Shown in pieces: positions 21,457 to 32,605 of a stretch of DNA of 64,000 nucleotides. The stretch is from Dipteris shenzhenensis (Eukaryota > Polypodiophyta > Polypodiopsida > Gleicheniales). The notes beneath the pieces are model-generated. The model was not told where the DNA came from, made no database searches, and saw only the letters and a list, made by a program, of their open reading frames with translations. Within the stretch, counting starts at the first letter, position 1. Each line of letters begins with the position of its first letter. The stretch is taken from assembly GCA_047967505.1 (NCBI GenBank), contig CM106538.1; one strand, given 5' to 3'. Both the position numbers and the translations under genes were made by a program.

Positions 21457-22332
21457 CCCCCCTGCAGTGCCAATGTCATGTACAAGGCTGATCAATCACC
21501 AAACGGATATAAGTTCAGGGCACTGCGAAATGCCTCAAACTTTTCACGTGGTACTGCTTTGGTGAAAATATCATTCAACCATTGCTGTGAAAGCTGCCCT
21601 GTACTCAGCTTCACATGATGAGGTAGCCACTGTAGATTGTTTCTTGCTCAGCCAGGAAATGCAAGATTTACCCAAAAAGAAACAATTGCCACTAGTGGAC
21701 TGCCTAGTGTCATAATCACCAGCCCAATCTGAATCACTGTAGGCATGCATCTGCAAGTCACCCCCCCTGGGAAATAACAAGCCAAAAGACTTCGTGCCCT
21801 GCAAATAACTCCTCGGAAGAATCCCAAGTTCCCAGCTGATCTCTCACCACATTCGTTCCTACAAGTTCATGTTGAGCAATTAGATTTGAAGGGATCCTGG
21901 ACGTGTTGTCCGTCTCGTACAAATCCTTCAAAGCTGTCCACAACCCACAAGAAGTTTCAACGATTTGAATATGTGGAATGACAGAATCCACCTTCGTTCC
22001 TATGCTCAGTGCAAGGGATTAGGTGTCTTTGTCCTCCCATGCTTCAAGATCTTTTGGATCTACAGCCATTGTGATCTTTCTTGAATCATCCTTGATGTCC
22101 ATGGGCTTTGGATCTACCCCCATTGCGATCTTCCACACCTTCCTAGCCATAAAATGGCTACGGACTTCACCTTCCAGATGGGATACTTTGTCCCATCAAG
22201 CTTCCCTGCTTCTCCAAAATTTGAAATAGTCATACAAGCAGCGGTCGTGGAAGCAGTAGCTGTTGAAGCAATGGAAGTGAAGAGGATTCCTATCAGTAGG
22301 ATGGGAGGAGGATGAGATCTGTCCACTCCCAC
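21157..22332 (-). mobile_element. Copia element D, internally deleted, minus strand
   Basis: Reading leftward, gag starts near 22231 (MTISNFGEAGKLDG, KYPIWKVK) and continues to PHIQIVETSCGLWTALKDLYETDNTSR and VVRDQL near 21850. It then passes directly into the RNase H region (YLQGTKSFGLLF, SDSDWAGDYDTRQSTSG, SWLSKKQ, SSCEAEYRAA, 21571-21835). Protease, integrase and polymerase have been removed by one large deletion. A putative LTR at 21157-21456 follows (TGTGAG at its start on the minus strand), preceded by a polypurine tract (ctgcaggggggtg). No right-hand LTR was found. Its gag resembles that of copia B. Confidence 0.8.
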
Positions 22333-23313
22333 TCGAGCTCATCCCCTAGATGACCTATCAAAGTGGAGTTCAAACTAGAGTGGATGGTAGGAAAAGAGGG
22401 AAGAACGTGACAAAGAATGCCAACAACAGGCTCAGTATAGACAATAGGCAAGGGTGAGGCCTCAAATAAGCACCCCCCTCCCCAAGGTGAGCAGACAAGT
22501 GAAGTCACTCATGAGCAGCCAACCTCTCTAGACAAGGAGACGTTCATTGACCTTCCTTCAGAGGGCTTGTAGCAAGATCCCACACTCAGATCCTCTGATA
22601 CAAGTCCAACCGGTTGCAAGGCCAGCTCCATAGGTCTCAATTCTTTCCGTCCCTCCCACTCCTCCTCCCCCTCCCCTGCTGCCCCCTCCCCTGTACCCAC
22701 CTGCTCCCCACTGAGGCCTCAAACCATCCCTCCTTCTCACCTTGTCATCCTAAACCCACTGCCCCGGCTGCCCCTCAGCCGCTTGTTGTCACTCATCACC
22801 CAATCCCCTTCCAGTCCTCTCCCTTCTCCCCCCCGCCCCCCCTTCTCTCTAAGATTCCTCCCCAGTCTCAAGGTCCTCCAGTGCAACCCCTTTCTTTGCC
22901 TCTCTTGGACTCACCTTTGATCTTGATCCCTGCCTTGGCCTCCTTGGGCTACCCTTCTCTAGTTTCTAACCTAGCTTTGTCCACTTTATTAGATCCTTTT
23001 CAGGTTCTAGAATACAAGCCCCATTGATGATAGCCACTCCCTTAGAATAGCCACCCCCTATTGTTTGAATCTTTCTTTCTTCATTGCCTTTGGAAGGACA
23101 TTTGGTGATCATATCACCTGGCAAAGCAGAGCATTTGGGACTCTGGTGCTTCGCATGCTTTGCTTACTGAGGATCTCATTCATATTATCCCTAAGTGGGG
23201 TTGTGGGAACTTGATAAAATCAGTGGAGACCAATCACAATTTTGGGCATTGATACAAAACTTTAGCGAAGGCAATAAGCCTTTGTTTACAACCTCTACTT
23301 CCTGACTTGACAC
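22333..23313. other. Unassigned intronic stretch, C-rich
   Basis: 22614-23027 is open on the plus strand but encodes a proline- and leucine-rich low-complexity product (CCC/TCC-rich DNA); it may be decayed LINE ORF1 linker. I recognise no domain. Confidence 0.4.
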
Positions 23314-23476
23314 ATGACACAAAAAATAGCTCAGTCTGTGCATGGGAGCAACGCCTTTGATAATATCTTCTCATTTTGGGAGGCCTTAAAATGGGTCAGT
23401 TTGAGTGACCAAGGCCTTTCTATTCTACCCTTGGATTTTGAGATAGCTTGCAACAGAGTAGGCTGGGGATTCTTCA
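23314..23476 (+). pseudogene. LINE reverse transcriptase scrap
   Basis: The 54 codons read AFDNIFSFWEALKWVSLSDQGLSI and then PLDFEIACNRVGWGF, a decayed form of the polymerase block usually written as LLDFEKAYDRVxWxF. The catalytic-block residues E/K and AYD are partly lost. The similarity ends where a small LTR element begins. Confidence 0.65.
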
Positions 23477-25598
23477 TGTTGCAATATTATCTTCAAGGTG
23501 ATTGGAGGTTCAAATGTTGGAGGGATAGAGATTGGATAGGATTGTGGAGACTCGGTTGTCTATTTAGTAGGTGGAACCTTGGTGTATTGTTGGAGCAACT
23601 GGGAGCCTTATCATCACAAGGCTGATAGCTACTGCAACTTGACGTGTTGGCTTTATCCTCTTTTTGTGGTCTCCTCTTCTCCTTATCCCATTTCCATGGT
23701 TTCTCTCATGCTTGGCTCTCTCCCTCTTCATTCTCTATTATAACATGGTATCGGAGCTCTAGGTTCCTTCCAAGCCACCCTATCCTTCAAGGCTGGGTGT
23801 GCTGCTGCATAGGGACTGCTGTCATAATGCTGCTGCTCAGGCTACGTTTGCTGCTTTGGAAGTGGACCTTCCTTTCCTCACTGGTTCAAGTCGTTTTTCC
23901 TTCTTTAGTGAAGCTTTTGAGGCTTCATATGCCTTTCTGCTGTTTGCATCAGCCTTCCAACACCAGTGAAACTGTTTTGAGAGGATGCTTGGCCATTTCT
24001 ACCCTGATATGGACTGGTAGCATCCGCTCCTGCCTATATACCAGCAGATGTCTTCTGAAGTGAATTATGTGCTAGGTCGCTGCTGTGTTGTGGGGGTTCT
24101 CCGTCATGTTGAGCATCTATCCAGAGAGAGAGAGAGAAAAAAAGATGGAAACGTGCAAGCCTTTACTGATATATTTCTCACTGTCAGGTGGAGCTGCTCT
24201 GATGTAGCTCTACCTCGCTCCATCGTTATATGGCTGGAGTGTGAAAGTCGTTATTAACTGCACTATTCGACATAGCAGTTGGGAGCTTTTCTCCATATTG
24301 TAGATTCGTTATTACAAGAAGCACACCTCAGATCTACCTCAGCTGTTTCTCTATTATCTTGTATAAGGTGTCATTATTGCTCTTGGGCAGTATTTGCTGC
24401 AAGCTGCAGTTATACAAGTCGTTATTTCCTCTTTTGTTCAGGCTGCTTCGTTTTTTCTCAGGAAGACTCTAGGCCACGATTTCTGGCCCGTGTGTTGTCA
24501 GCTGCCATAGTTGCATATTTCCAGCCTTATCTCCTGGTTATGCACATTACTCAAAACTTCCACGTCATATTTCTAGTGGCTTTACGTTTGCTGTAGCAGA
24601 AATTATTCACTACTTACATAAACAATACTCTGATTCGTTTACTCCTCAGATAATATTCGGATATTGTTTTATCATTTTGATGAGTTTTCAATCAGAAACT
24701 TCATATTTTCTATTGGTCTATCCAAGTTCTACATTATTATGCACAACAAATCATTGTCTAGCGGTTGTTTGCAATGGCCAAGGAGATCTCTACAATAGAG
24801 AAGTTTAATGGCGAGGGATGCCATTCAATGAGGTTGAGGAGACTTCTACAATCAAGAAGTTCAATGAGAGGAGAGAAAAGCCACATTGTGATTCTATTCA
24901 AGCTTTTATCCACTTTTTTTTTTGGGTATCTTGGAACAGCATGTAATATAGGTTGTCTACATTGTAATGGAGTAGACAATGGCCTTGACCTTCATATAAG
25001 GCAAGTGCTAAGGCCCTCCTTTTCTCATTCATCTGTATATCATAGCCATCATTCAGAGGAACGCCCTCATAGCCCATGGAGGAGGTTATTATGCCTCATT
25101 GCCAAAGGAGATGTTGCTATTCCCATGATTCAAAGGAGGTACAGGATAAAGAGAAGCAGCAAGCATGTTCATGGAAGCCCAATGAGATCTATGTTCAAAT
25201 CACTTGAGCAAGGGTGGCAGCTTTGTGTTGGTCATTATGTGAGGATGGCCAAGGTGCAAAGCATACAGAGGAAGTGGCATTTCTATCTGAAGCATGCCAT
25301 ACACAAGCAAGTTCAAAGTCTTCATCTTTGAACGATACACTACTCTAGTTAAGTAGTGCGTTGTTTCAATTAGTACTGTGTCTCTTCGTAAATCAATCTT
25401 GTAATAAGCCTATTGATAAAGGCTTCTTCTATTTTTGTATCACCTGATGTAGTGCAATACTTCATGTTGAGGAACGGTGTTAAGCTATTAAATACAAGGT
25501 GATTGGAGGTTCATATATTGGATAAGATTGTGGAGACTTGTTTGCCTATTTAATAGGTGGAACCTTGGTGTAGTATGTGGAGCACCTAGGAGCCTCCA
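23477..25598 (+). mobile_element. Small LTR retrotransposon C without pol (non-autonomous)
   Basis: Two related LTR segments lie at 23477-23745 and 25465-25598 (both with tgattggaggttca, attgtggagact and ggtggaaccttggtgta); the right one is truncated by a LINE. A primer-binding site TGGTATCGGAGC follows the left LTR at 23746-23757. The 1.7-kb interior has one gag-like start at 24774 (MAKEISTIEKFNGEG), immediately echoed by a second similar 60-bp segment, and no enzymatic domain. The left LTR border is uncertain because CTTCATGTTG precedes both copies. Confidence 0.65.
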
Positions 25599-25600
25599 GT

Positions 25601-26604
25601 CAGGCATCTCCATATTACTCTTTGCAAAAAAGCTGTCAACAGCAGATCTCCATGGCAATGAGAATGACCTAATTTATAGATTCTAGGATGTTCGGTGAAG
25701 CAGGAAACCTCTCTAATGAGTTCTTGAAGCTATGCCAAGCTCTAACAATAGCAGGCATAAGGGGTGGAGGTGGCATCTCGATGTTTGCAAAAGAAAAGAT
25801 CCACCTAGTGCTGTCCATCCAATTACTGCCTGAAGAGGGAGGCGAAGACCCAATGCAAGAGATCTTTCCAAAGCTCTTGACCCAGCATAAGTCCCTTGAC
25901 CTTAATCTTGCAAAGCAAAGATCAATAATATTTAGCCCTCTCTCCTAGGTCGGAAGAATCAAGGTCTCCCAAGCCACTTTGGCTCTCATATTCTATCAAG
26001 TCCACTCCAAATGAAGTTTTGAAAAGTCTCTTAAGCTGTGAAATGCAGTCCCTAGGGTGGCACCAACATAAGCAAACAAAACAGAAGTGGCCGGCAATAC
26101 CGGTTGAACAATGACCACTCTGGAGGTGAGATCCAAACCAGCTCAACTCCAAAAAAAGGAGTTTCGCCCTGATACTCTCGATCATCAGAGCAAACTGTTG
26201 TGAGGAATAAATTCCTATGCCAACCTGATGACCCAAACATAACCTCTCTAGATCCAGATGAAGCAAGAACTAAACCTCAATCAAGAGAGTCCTCATCATT
26301 GATCCAAAAGGCATTGGATTTATGCCAATTAATATGTGCCCTTGGTACAAGACAATAAAAATCCAAAGCTGTCTTAAAAGCTGTAGGGGTTCGAGGAGAG
26401 GCGTCCAGGTAAACTGTTTGCATCATTTGCACGTTCACTATCTAGAGGTTCCTCATCTTGCTTGAGGAGTAGTCTCAAGCCAAGGATGTCTGTTTGAGAT
26501 CTAAGGAAGAGACTCATAACCTCTACCACAAACAAATATAAAAAGGGGGCAAGAGGGCATCCTTGACAGAATGATCTCGTCATGAAACCTCTCTCCTCTA
26601 GCAC
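25601..26604 (-). pseudogene. LINE ORF2 reverse transcriptase and C-terminus, same family as at 11.2-12.7 kb
   Basis: Minus-strand translation from 26604 shows SFCQGCPLAPFLYLFVVEVM (the RQGCPLSP block). It continues with SERANDANSLPG where a YADD-type active site is expected (aspartates changed), INWHKSNAFWI after a frameshift, LGHQVGIGIYSSQQF, then the post-polymerase block and SSGSNWMD-like sequence near 25830. DNA around 25930-25980 is close to 12655-12705. The element is dead and 3'-truncated at the border with LTR element C. Confidence 0.8.
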
Positions 26605-26654
26605 CTCTGATAAGAATGTGAATGTGGGCTGATTTCTACAGAGAGGGACGCCTT

Positions 26655-26800
26655 TGATTCATGAATAAGAGAGACCAAAACGCAACAGCATACCCTCAAG
26701 AGTTAGAATAGGGAATGAAAAGGGCACACCTCTGATCCATGAATAAGAGAGACCAAAATACAACAGCATACCCTCCAAGTGTTAGAATAGAGAATGAAGA
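26655..26800. repeat. Tandem duplication, 78-bp period
   Basis: gatYcatgaataagagaga occurs at 26655 and 26733, and the following sequence (caacagcataccctc...gttagaatag) is repeated with few changes. Confidence 0.85.
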
Positions 26801-27825
26801 GGGAGAGAGCCAAACATGAGAGAGCTATGGAGAAGTTCTTCGGAGGAGGCTACAATAAGGGGATAATGCCAACGCGTCAAGTTGCATTTGCTATCGACCT
26901 TGTAATGATAGTGGGACGCCAGCACCCTAGTGCGCTAGACTGCATGGCTTATCACGGGCTGAAAGATGAGAACCGCCTATGGGCTCTAAGGCATTCGAGA
27001 GGCGGTAGATAGCTTCCATACCACAGCATGATCCTTGAAGGTGACAAGAAGATCATGATAAACCCTCTGCAGATGAATCGCCGACAGTAGTCAACCGCTC
27101 TGCATTACCAGAGAGTGCCTCCACGTCCCAGGGGAGTCATCGCTACAGGAAGCCGAGATAGACCAGCGCGTTTAATGTACGGTCTACGCAGTTAAATTTC
27201 TCTTTTTGTATTTTGTGTTTTCACAATTAAGAGATGGTTAAAAAAGAGAGGAAAGACTCGTAACATTTCTGCGAACCCGCTAGTAATACCATCGCAATAC
27301 TTGAAGCAAAGTAGCATGACAAGGTTAGAAGAAAGAATGTTTGAATCCATTGCCGAGAGAAAGACCAAACGATCTATTGTCTCAACGATCGACCTCTCGT
27401 GAACCTGCTCCGTCTAGGGGTTTCGCAATATACGTCTTCAGTTGTTTGTACGATTTCTAAAACTTGACACACCAGGGCCCAAAATATGCCAGATTTACGC
27501 AAGCGTGGAAAGATATAGTATTAATCTGCTCTTACGGCGCCAGTCCAATTCGCTGTTTAGCACCTTGTATTAACTTTTATTAGTGAAGTAGCTTACAACG
27601 AACTCTCGAAATCGTTATAACCTTTGCATGGTGATCGCAGAATTTACAGTGAAATTGATAAATTCCCAAAAAAGCACATGCGCTGGGAACTGTAAGCCGA
27701 GTGAACTCTCGTTGCAAATACTCGAAGGCAGATCAGTCCGCAAGGCTCAAACACGAGGTAGCATGAGCTATTATTGTGCCGTGATTATTGCGACGCAAAA
27801 CCAGAGGAATACGTAATAAACGTAC
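26801..27825. other. Intronic stretch next to exon 1, no transposon recognised
   Basis: This kilobase is less repetitive than the rest of the intron and has no TE motif. A 72-codon plus-strand frame (26794-27012) is unrecognised. It may be original intron sequence. Confidence 0.4.
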
Positions 27826-27980
27826 CAAGCTATGTTGCGGCTCCAAGGGGTGACTAACTGATCTTGCGTCGCAGAATCCTCGCCAAAAACATCGCGCATG
27901 CCGCCACCGGCTGTGTGGGAGGCATCCTTGTCTAAAACCGTTGGTCCTCCGTTTCTCAGATCTGTGAGTTGAGTCTCCAT
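27826..27980 (-). CDS. NADP-ME: NADP-dependent malic enzyme, coding exon 1
   Basis: The minus-strand ATG at 27980-27978 opens 51 codons plus two bases, ending at 27826 before a strong donor (CTTG/GTACGT). The peptide starts METQLTDLRNGG and contains AGGGMRDVFGEDSAT and QDQLVTPWSRNIA, which match the N-terminal signature of plant NADP-malic enzymes (GGG.xDxxGED.AT.DQLVTPW). Exon 2 continues the alignment without a gap. In-frame upstream sequence to an ATG at 28025 could add 15 residues (MHPLHRCHQ...). There is no long plastid transit peptide, suggesting a cytosolic form. I see nothing broken here. Confidence 0.88.
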
Positions 27981-28160
27981 CGATGGCACTCGACTGCGCT
28001 GATGACAACGATGAAGTGGGTGCACTCTCGACTGCTCGGAGAATTCCTGCGATTTTCAGGAGCTGTTTGAGGGAGTGGAGTGTATCAGTGAACGTGAGCA
28101 GCATCATCTCCAGCCCACCATGACGTGCATAATGATGCCCACTATGACATCATCACTGCC
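27981..28160 (-). promoter_or_regulatory. NADP-ME: 5' untranslated region / proximal promoter of the malic enzyme gene
   Basis: Upstream of the start codon on the minus strand the sequence is open and unique. It carries two ACGT/CRE-like words on the plus-strand listing, tgacgtgc at 28121 and tgacatca at 28145, the sort of core bound by plant bZIP factors. No clear TATA box was located. Function is inferred only from position. Confidence 0.4.
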
Positions 28161-31100
28161 CCCCCCCTAGGGGGCGACTAAGAATGGATAAGAGCCGGTC
28201 CCCAGGCACCGCAAAACCAGCCCGAAATCTCCCAGGGCCTAACTCTTGCGTCCCGACTCCTGCGCAGACCTCTGGAGCCAAGAGGCTCTACTAATGTGCT
28301 AGCCAAGAGGCTTCGCTAAGGTGATTGGTTAGTCTAACATCGAGTGGCCTAGTAGTGGGCAAAAGTACTCAACTAGCTAAGTCAAACCAATCACATTTGA
28401 GCATTATTGGAGACTCCATGCTACCTAAGTCTACATGGGACTCTGTAGTAACCTCATAGAAACTACCCCATAAATAACAGCCCCCATGGTCAGCTCGTAG
28501 GCTCCATCCACTACCAACTGCAAGGTCACCACTACCACTTTCAAACGTGCCACCTTCTAAAGACCTTTGCACTGGCTCATAGGGGCCATGCATTTATTCA
28601 TGGTTCAAAAATGGAAAGAAACCCTCGGAGTGGGAGTTTCTGGGCGAAAGAGGAGCACCCCATGGACTGGATGATAAACTTCGGATGATGGGCTCCAAAA
28701 TCCACAGAGCAGGCTCTGACATCATCGTATGGTGACTCGAAATCAAACTAAATCTTCAAACGAGTGGTGGAAGCAGGTTCGTGGGGCTCTAAAAGGGTCC
28801 CTCTGTAACCTAGGTCAATCGGTGCTCTCTCACCGACGGGCCATTAGTGCTAGAGAGAAGGATTCCACTTCCCTCGTTGCTAAGGAGAGTGCTTCAATTA
28901 CGTCCACCCCCTCAAATCTCCACGGGAGGGTTTGGATCTTGGAAAGGAGGGGGTTGGTTAGCTAGTTCTTCCATGGCAACATGCCTCGAGTGTAGACCTG
29001 GCTCTAAATCTTATGGGATTGCTTAAATCCCTTGTGCATGGGGATCGGCTCTTATAGGGGCACCGCCTTCAATCCACTTTTTGGTTCTAGGTCCATGACA
29101 AATAGACACTTGGGGACTTGAACTTGCGATAGAACTCTGGAAGAACTGACTCTAAGGAGAATCTAATCATTTACACAAAGATGCACATGATTGTTCACCA
29201 TGACTCTACAATGATGGTTGTGATAAAACTCTTCTTTTTTACTTTAGAATAGAAAAGATGCTTGTGATGATGTTTAAAATGATGTCATCACCTCATATGC
29301 TCTACATTACATCGCAAAGTGCTCCCTATTCCAACATATTCCTATGGATATGTTAATGTTGCCTAGGTACAACATTGTAGAGTTTCAACTCAAGCGAAAC
29401 ACCATTAATTCTTCGAGCATATTCCTAGGTACAAGTTTCTCAAAAACATTCATCGTTGTAGAGTTTCAACTCAAGCCAACTTCTACTCTTTCTCATTCAT
29501 GATCACACTCCAATGCCCACTCCAAGAAACAATTATTATGAATTCATAAACATTTCCAACTTTTGTATATCCCTTAGGAGGAAGGAACTTGATTTTTTGC
29601 AGATGCTTTTCAAAGTCAACACATCGAGGTTTTTCGTTTATTGTATGAGAAAGACATTGGTCTATTTGTTAGATGACATCAATGCATAAGCATGCATTAT
29701 TGCAATCGAATCTTCCATAGTTTTAAAGGAGAATCAAACTAAATTATGACACTCAAGAGCCATTGGAAAGTCCTATCACCTCCAAAGGCCCTTTTGTAGT
29801 ACAAGGATGTGCAAGTTCCATTGCTTTATTTTCTATTCACCACTCAATGCTCTTTTGATTATGTGGCACATGGGATTATGTACTTCATTATAGGGTGGCA
29901 ATGGAAGGGAGATGGGATCATATAGTTTAAACATGCGATATCCTTGGTTATGGTCCTTTGATCCCACATGGATGTGAATGGAAATGAAGAAAGGAGAACC
30001 ACTTTGTTGAGAGCATTGTCACTAAACGTTGTCTCCTCTCTAGAAAGACATTTGTGGCACGCTTTCATTTTGCATTTTTTTTCCCACCAAGCAATATTAG
30101 TATCTTGGAAAATGGGCTCATCAAGTTAAAGACTAAAAAATATTCAAGGACAAAATTGTGGAAATGCAAGAATGCTTTAGACCTCACTCCCTTTCATCCT
30201 CACCGCATTGATCATTTTCCAGCTTTTAGATTCTAGGAGCATTCTATGTGTAGAGTATGTGGACTCCTATTTAAAATGGCAACCCCATTGAGTTTTTCAT
30301 ATTTTACTGGAATGATCATTTTAATAAGTCTATAACATGGATCCATGGATGTTTCATAATATTGCAAAGATGATGAGCTCAATTTCAAGTAACGAAATTG
30401 GAAAAATCAAATCATATGCAAAAATATGTTCCTTTTCTCTTTTCATTTGGATGTTCAACCCTCCTAATGGCTCTCACCTAATTCCTTAATTAATTTTCTC
30501 ATCTATACTTCCCATCTACCTATTCTAAAGACCCTTAATATCAACAAAATTACTCCATGCATGTAACTTAATCTAAGGAGGAAGATAATTGAAAAGGCCT
30601 TTATTTTTTCAATAATTGATTTCTTAGGTGAAAAGGTGGAGTATCCCAAGGTAAAAAAGATAGCTTCAAAACAATACCTCATGCAAAGGGGGGACTTGAA
30701 CTCAAAGCCTTTAATAATTACTCACAAGTTCTGACCAATAGGCTACATGAAGATATTGTATAAGATGTACACTATAAGGGTTACAAATTCACATTTTCAT
30801 ATTTAAAAAGGGGAGGGGGCCATCTCCTCATAAATAGAGGGATGTTCTCATTACCCTCTCCTTTCCTTTCCACCTCTCCCCTCCTACCTTTTCCACTAAT
30901 TAAAACATTAACACTTATTTCATTAATTTTGGACTCAAATGTCTAGCTTTGGACTATCCTAAAAATCCTTCCCAAATGGAAAGTTTACTTTTTGAAATGA
31001 TCCCTTCCAAATCAAGAGTTTATTTTATGGCAATATCCTTTCCACATAAAAAATTTATTTACTCACATAATCCTTTGCACTAAAAATGGAAAAAAGATGA

Positions 31101-31241
31101 AATTTTGTAAGTTTTAGGAAACACTGAAAATGAAAATTGTAAAATTTAACGTAACATGTTATAGAGACTGAGACCTAACTTTTTCTTAACTTAGTAACAA
31201 TTTAAATTAATACAAATAATTTAAATACATATATACATATT

Positions 31242-31280
<39 letters not shown>

Positions 31281-31370
31281 ATGACCCATGCATGACATTA
31301 ATTTACCATAAGATCCTCTAAAATCTTCAAGATGTCATAACAGTTTTGACAAACACCTTTTGAGAGTTTC
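28161..31370. other. Intergenic stretch, no recognised gene
   Basis: 28161-29100 is moderately GC-rich with short unrecognised frames (for example 28729-28965). 29100-31240 is AT-rich. A GT then ATGT microsatellite lies at 31242-31283. A tRNA-like segment on the minus strand near 30690-30755 is described separately. Confidence 0.5.
30690..30755 (-). other. tRNA-like segment with Pol III A-box and B-box-like words
   Basis: On the minus strand the sequence reads TAGCCTATTGG (10 of 11 matches to the A-box TRGYNNARNNG) and, about 36 nt further on, GAGTTCAAGTC (containing GTTCRANNC of the B box). A full cloverleaf is not evident. It may be a tRNA-derived SINE head or a decayed tRNA. Confidence 0.35.
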
Positions 31371-31621
31371 AAAACTCTAAAATCCGGAAGATATGGCATC
31401 GCAGGACTTTGCACATGCACGCATGGTACGAACATGCCTTTAGTTCATCGATGGAAGTCCATTGGTACATATAATAGGACGGGTGCGTGGCATATCGATG
31501 GAACGCCATTGGTACATATGGCAGGACGGGTACATTGCACTTGTCCATGTGGCACGGACATGCTTGTGGGGCTTTTAGTTCATCCGTGTCGGTGTGGGAT
31601 TCACGCTCTATGGCTATTGAC

Positions 31622-31710
31622 GGAGGGGAGTGAGGGGGAAAGGGAGAGAAAGGGAGGGGGAAAGGAAGGGGAAAGGGAAGGGAAGGGAAGGGAAGGGGAA
31701 GGGAAGGAAG

Positions 31711-31745
<35 letters not shown>

Positions 31746-32210
31746 GGGGGGGGGGAAGGAAGAGGAAAAGAAAGGGAGGGGAGAAGGAAAAGGAGGGAGA
31801 GGAGAAGGAAGAGGGAAAAGAAAGGGAGGGGAGGGGGGAGTGAAGGAAGGGAGAAGAGAAGGGAAGGGGAGGGTGAGGAAGGGGGAAGGGGAGGGGAGGG
31901 GGAGGAAGGGGTTTAGGGAGGAGGGGGTAAGGGGGAGGTGAGGAAGGAAGAGGGGACGGGATGGGGGGAAGGGGGGGGGGGGTTGAGAGAAGGGAGAAAG
32001 GGGGGGAGCGTGGACACGGCCATGAGAGAGGCGAGAGAAGGGGAAAGAGAGAGGGGGGAGGAGAGGGGAGGGGGGATGCAACTTGCACCGTGACCACACA
32101 CTCCCCTACCTCTCCCACTATATATCGTCGCGCGGCCGCGCGATTTTGTATTTTGGAAGGGAAGGGGGAGCAAAAAGAGGAAAAGGAAGGGAAGGAGAAG
32201 AAGAAGGAGA

Positions 32211-32274
<64 letters not shown>

Positions 32275-32545
32275 GGGATAGGGAGAAGAGAGAAGAAGAG
32301 AGAGGGAGAGGGGATAGGGAGAAGAGGAAAGAGAGAAGGAGAGGGGAGATGAAGAAGAGGGAAGAGAGAGGGAGATGGGAGGGGAGAGGGGAGAGGAAGG
32401 GGAGAGTGAAGGGAGGGAGAGGGAAGAGAGAGGGAGATGGGAGGGGAGAGGGGAGAGGAAGGGGAGAGTGAAGGGAGGGAGAGGGGAGAGGAAGGGGAGA
32501 GTGAAGGGAGGGAGAGGGAAGTAAAGAAGGAGGGGAAGGAGAATA
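31622..32545. repeat. Purine-only low-complexity tract
   Basis: The plus strand is almost pure G/A for 31622-32076 and 32154-32545. It includes a run of 21 G at 31735-31755, (GA)n at 32214-32268, and a 62-bp tandem unit (gaagagagagggagatggga...) near 32360-32530. Long open frames across it, on either strand, are artefacts of composition. Confidence 0.95.
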
Positions 32546-32605
32546 GCCTCCTTTGGGTTATAGGAGCTCAATATATAAGCCACTAAACCCTAAAATTTTC
32601 AAATT

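Larger units (their letters stand above)
819..27825 (-). other. NADP-ME: Giant first intron of the malic enzyme gene (27,007 bp)
   Basis: The intron is defined by the GTACGT donor just after exon 1 (27825 downward on the minus strand) and the AG acceptor at 819-820. Both exons are on the same strand, in the right order, in compatible phase (2 + 1), and together give an uninterrupted match to the N-terminal part of plant NADP-malic enzymes. Between them are at least ten transposable-element bodies on both strands and no other recognised host gene. That one gene spans both exons is an inference; a rearrangement that parted the exons would look similar. Confidence 0.75.

Noticed and set aside
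22614-23027. 137-codon proline-rich protein
   Set aside because: Low-complexity C-rich DNA without a recognisable domain; kept only as an unassigned stretch.
698-27980. The malic enzyme exons as unrelated retro-pseudogene scraps
   Set aside because: A processed copy would not have intact splice borders, matching phase and both pieces free of mutations.
31369-32583. 404-codon minus-strand open frame rich in proline, serine and leucine
   Set aside because: It lies over the purine tract; the absence of stops is a product of base composition, and opposite-strand frames are equally open.
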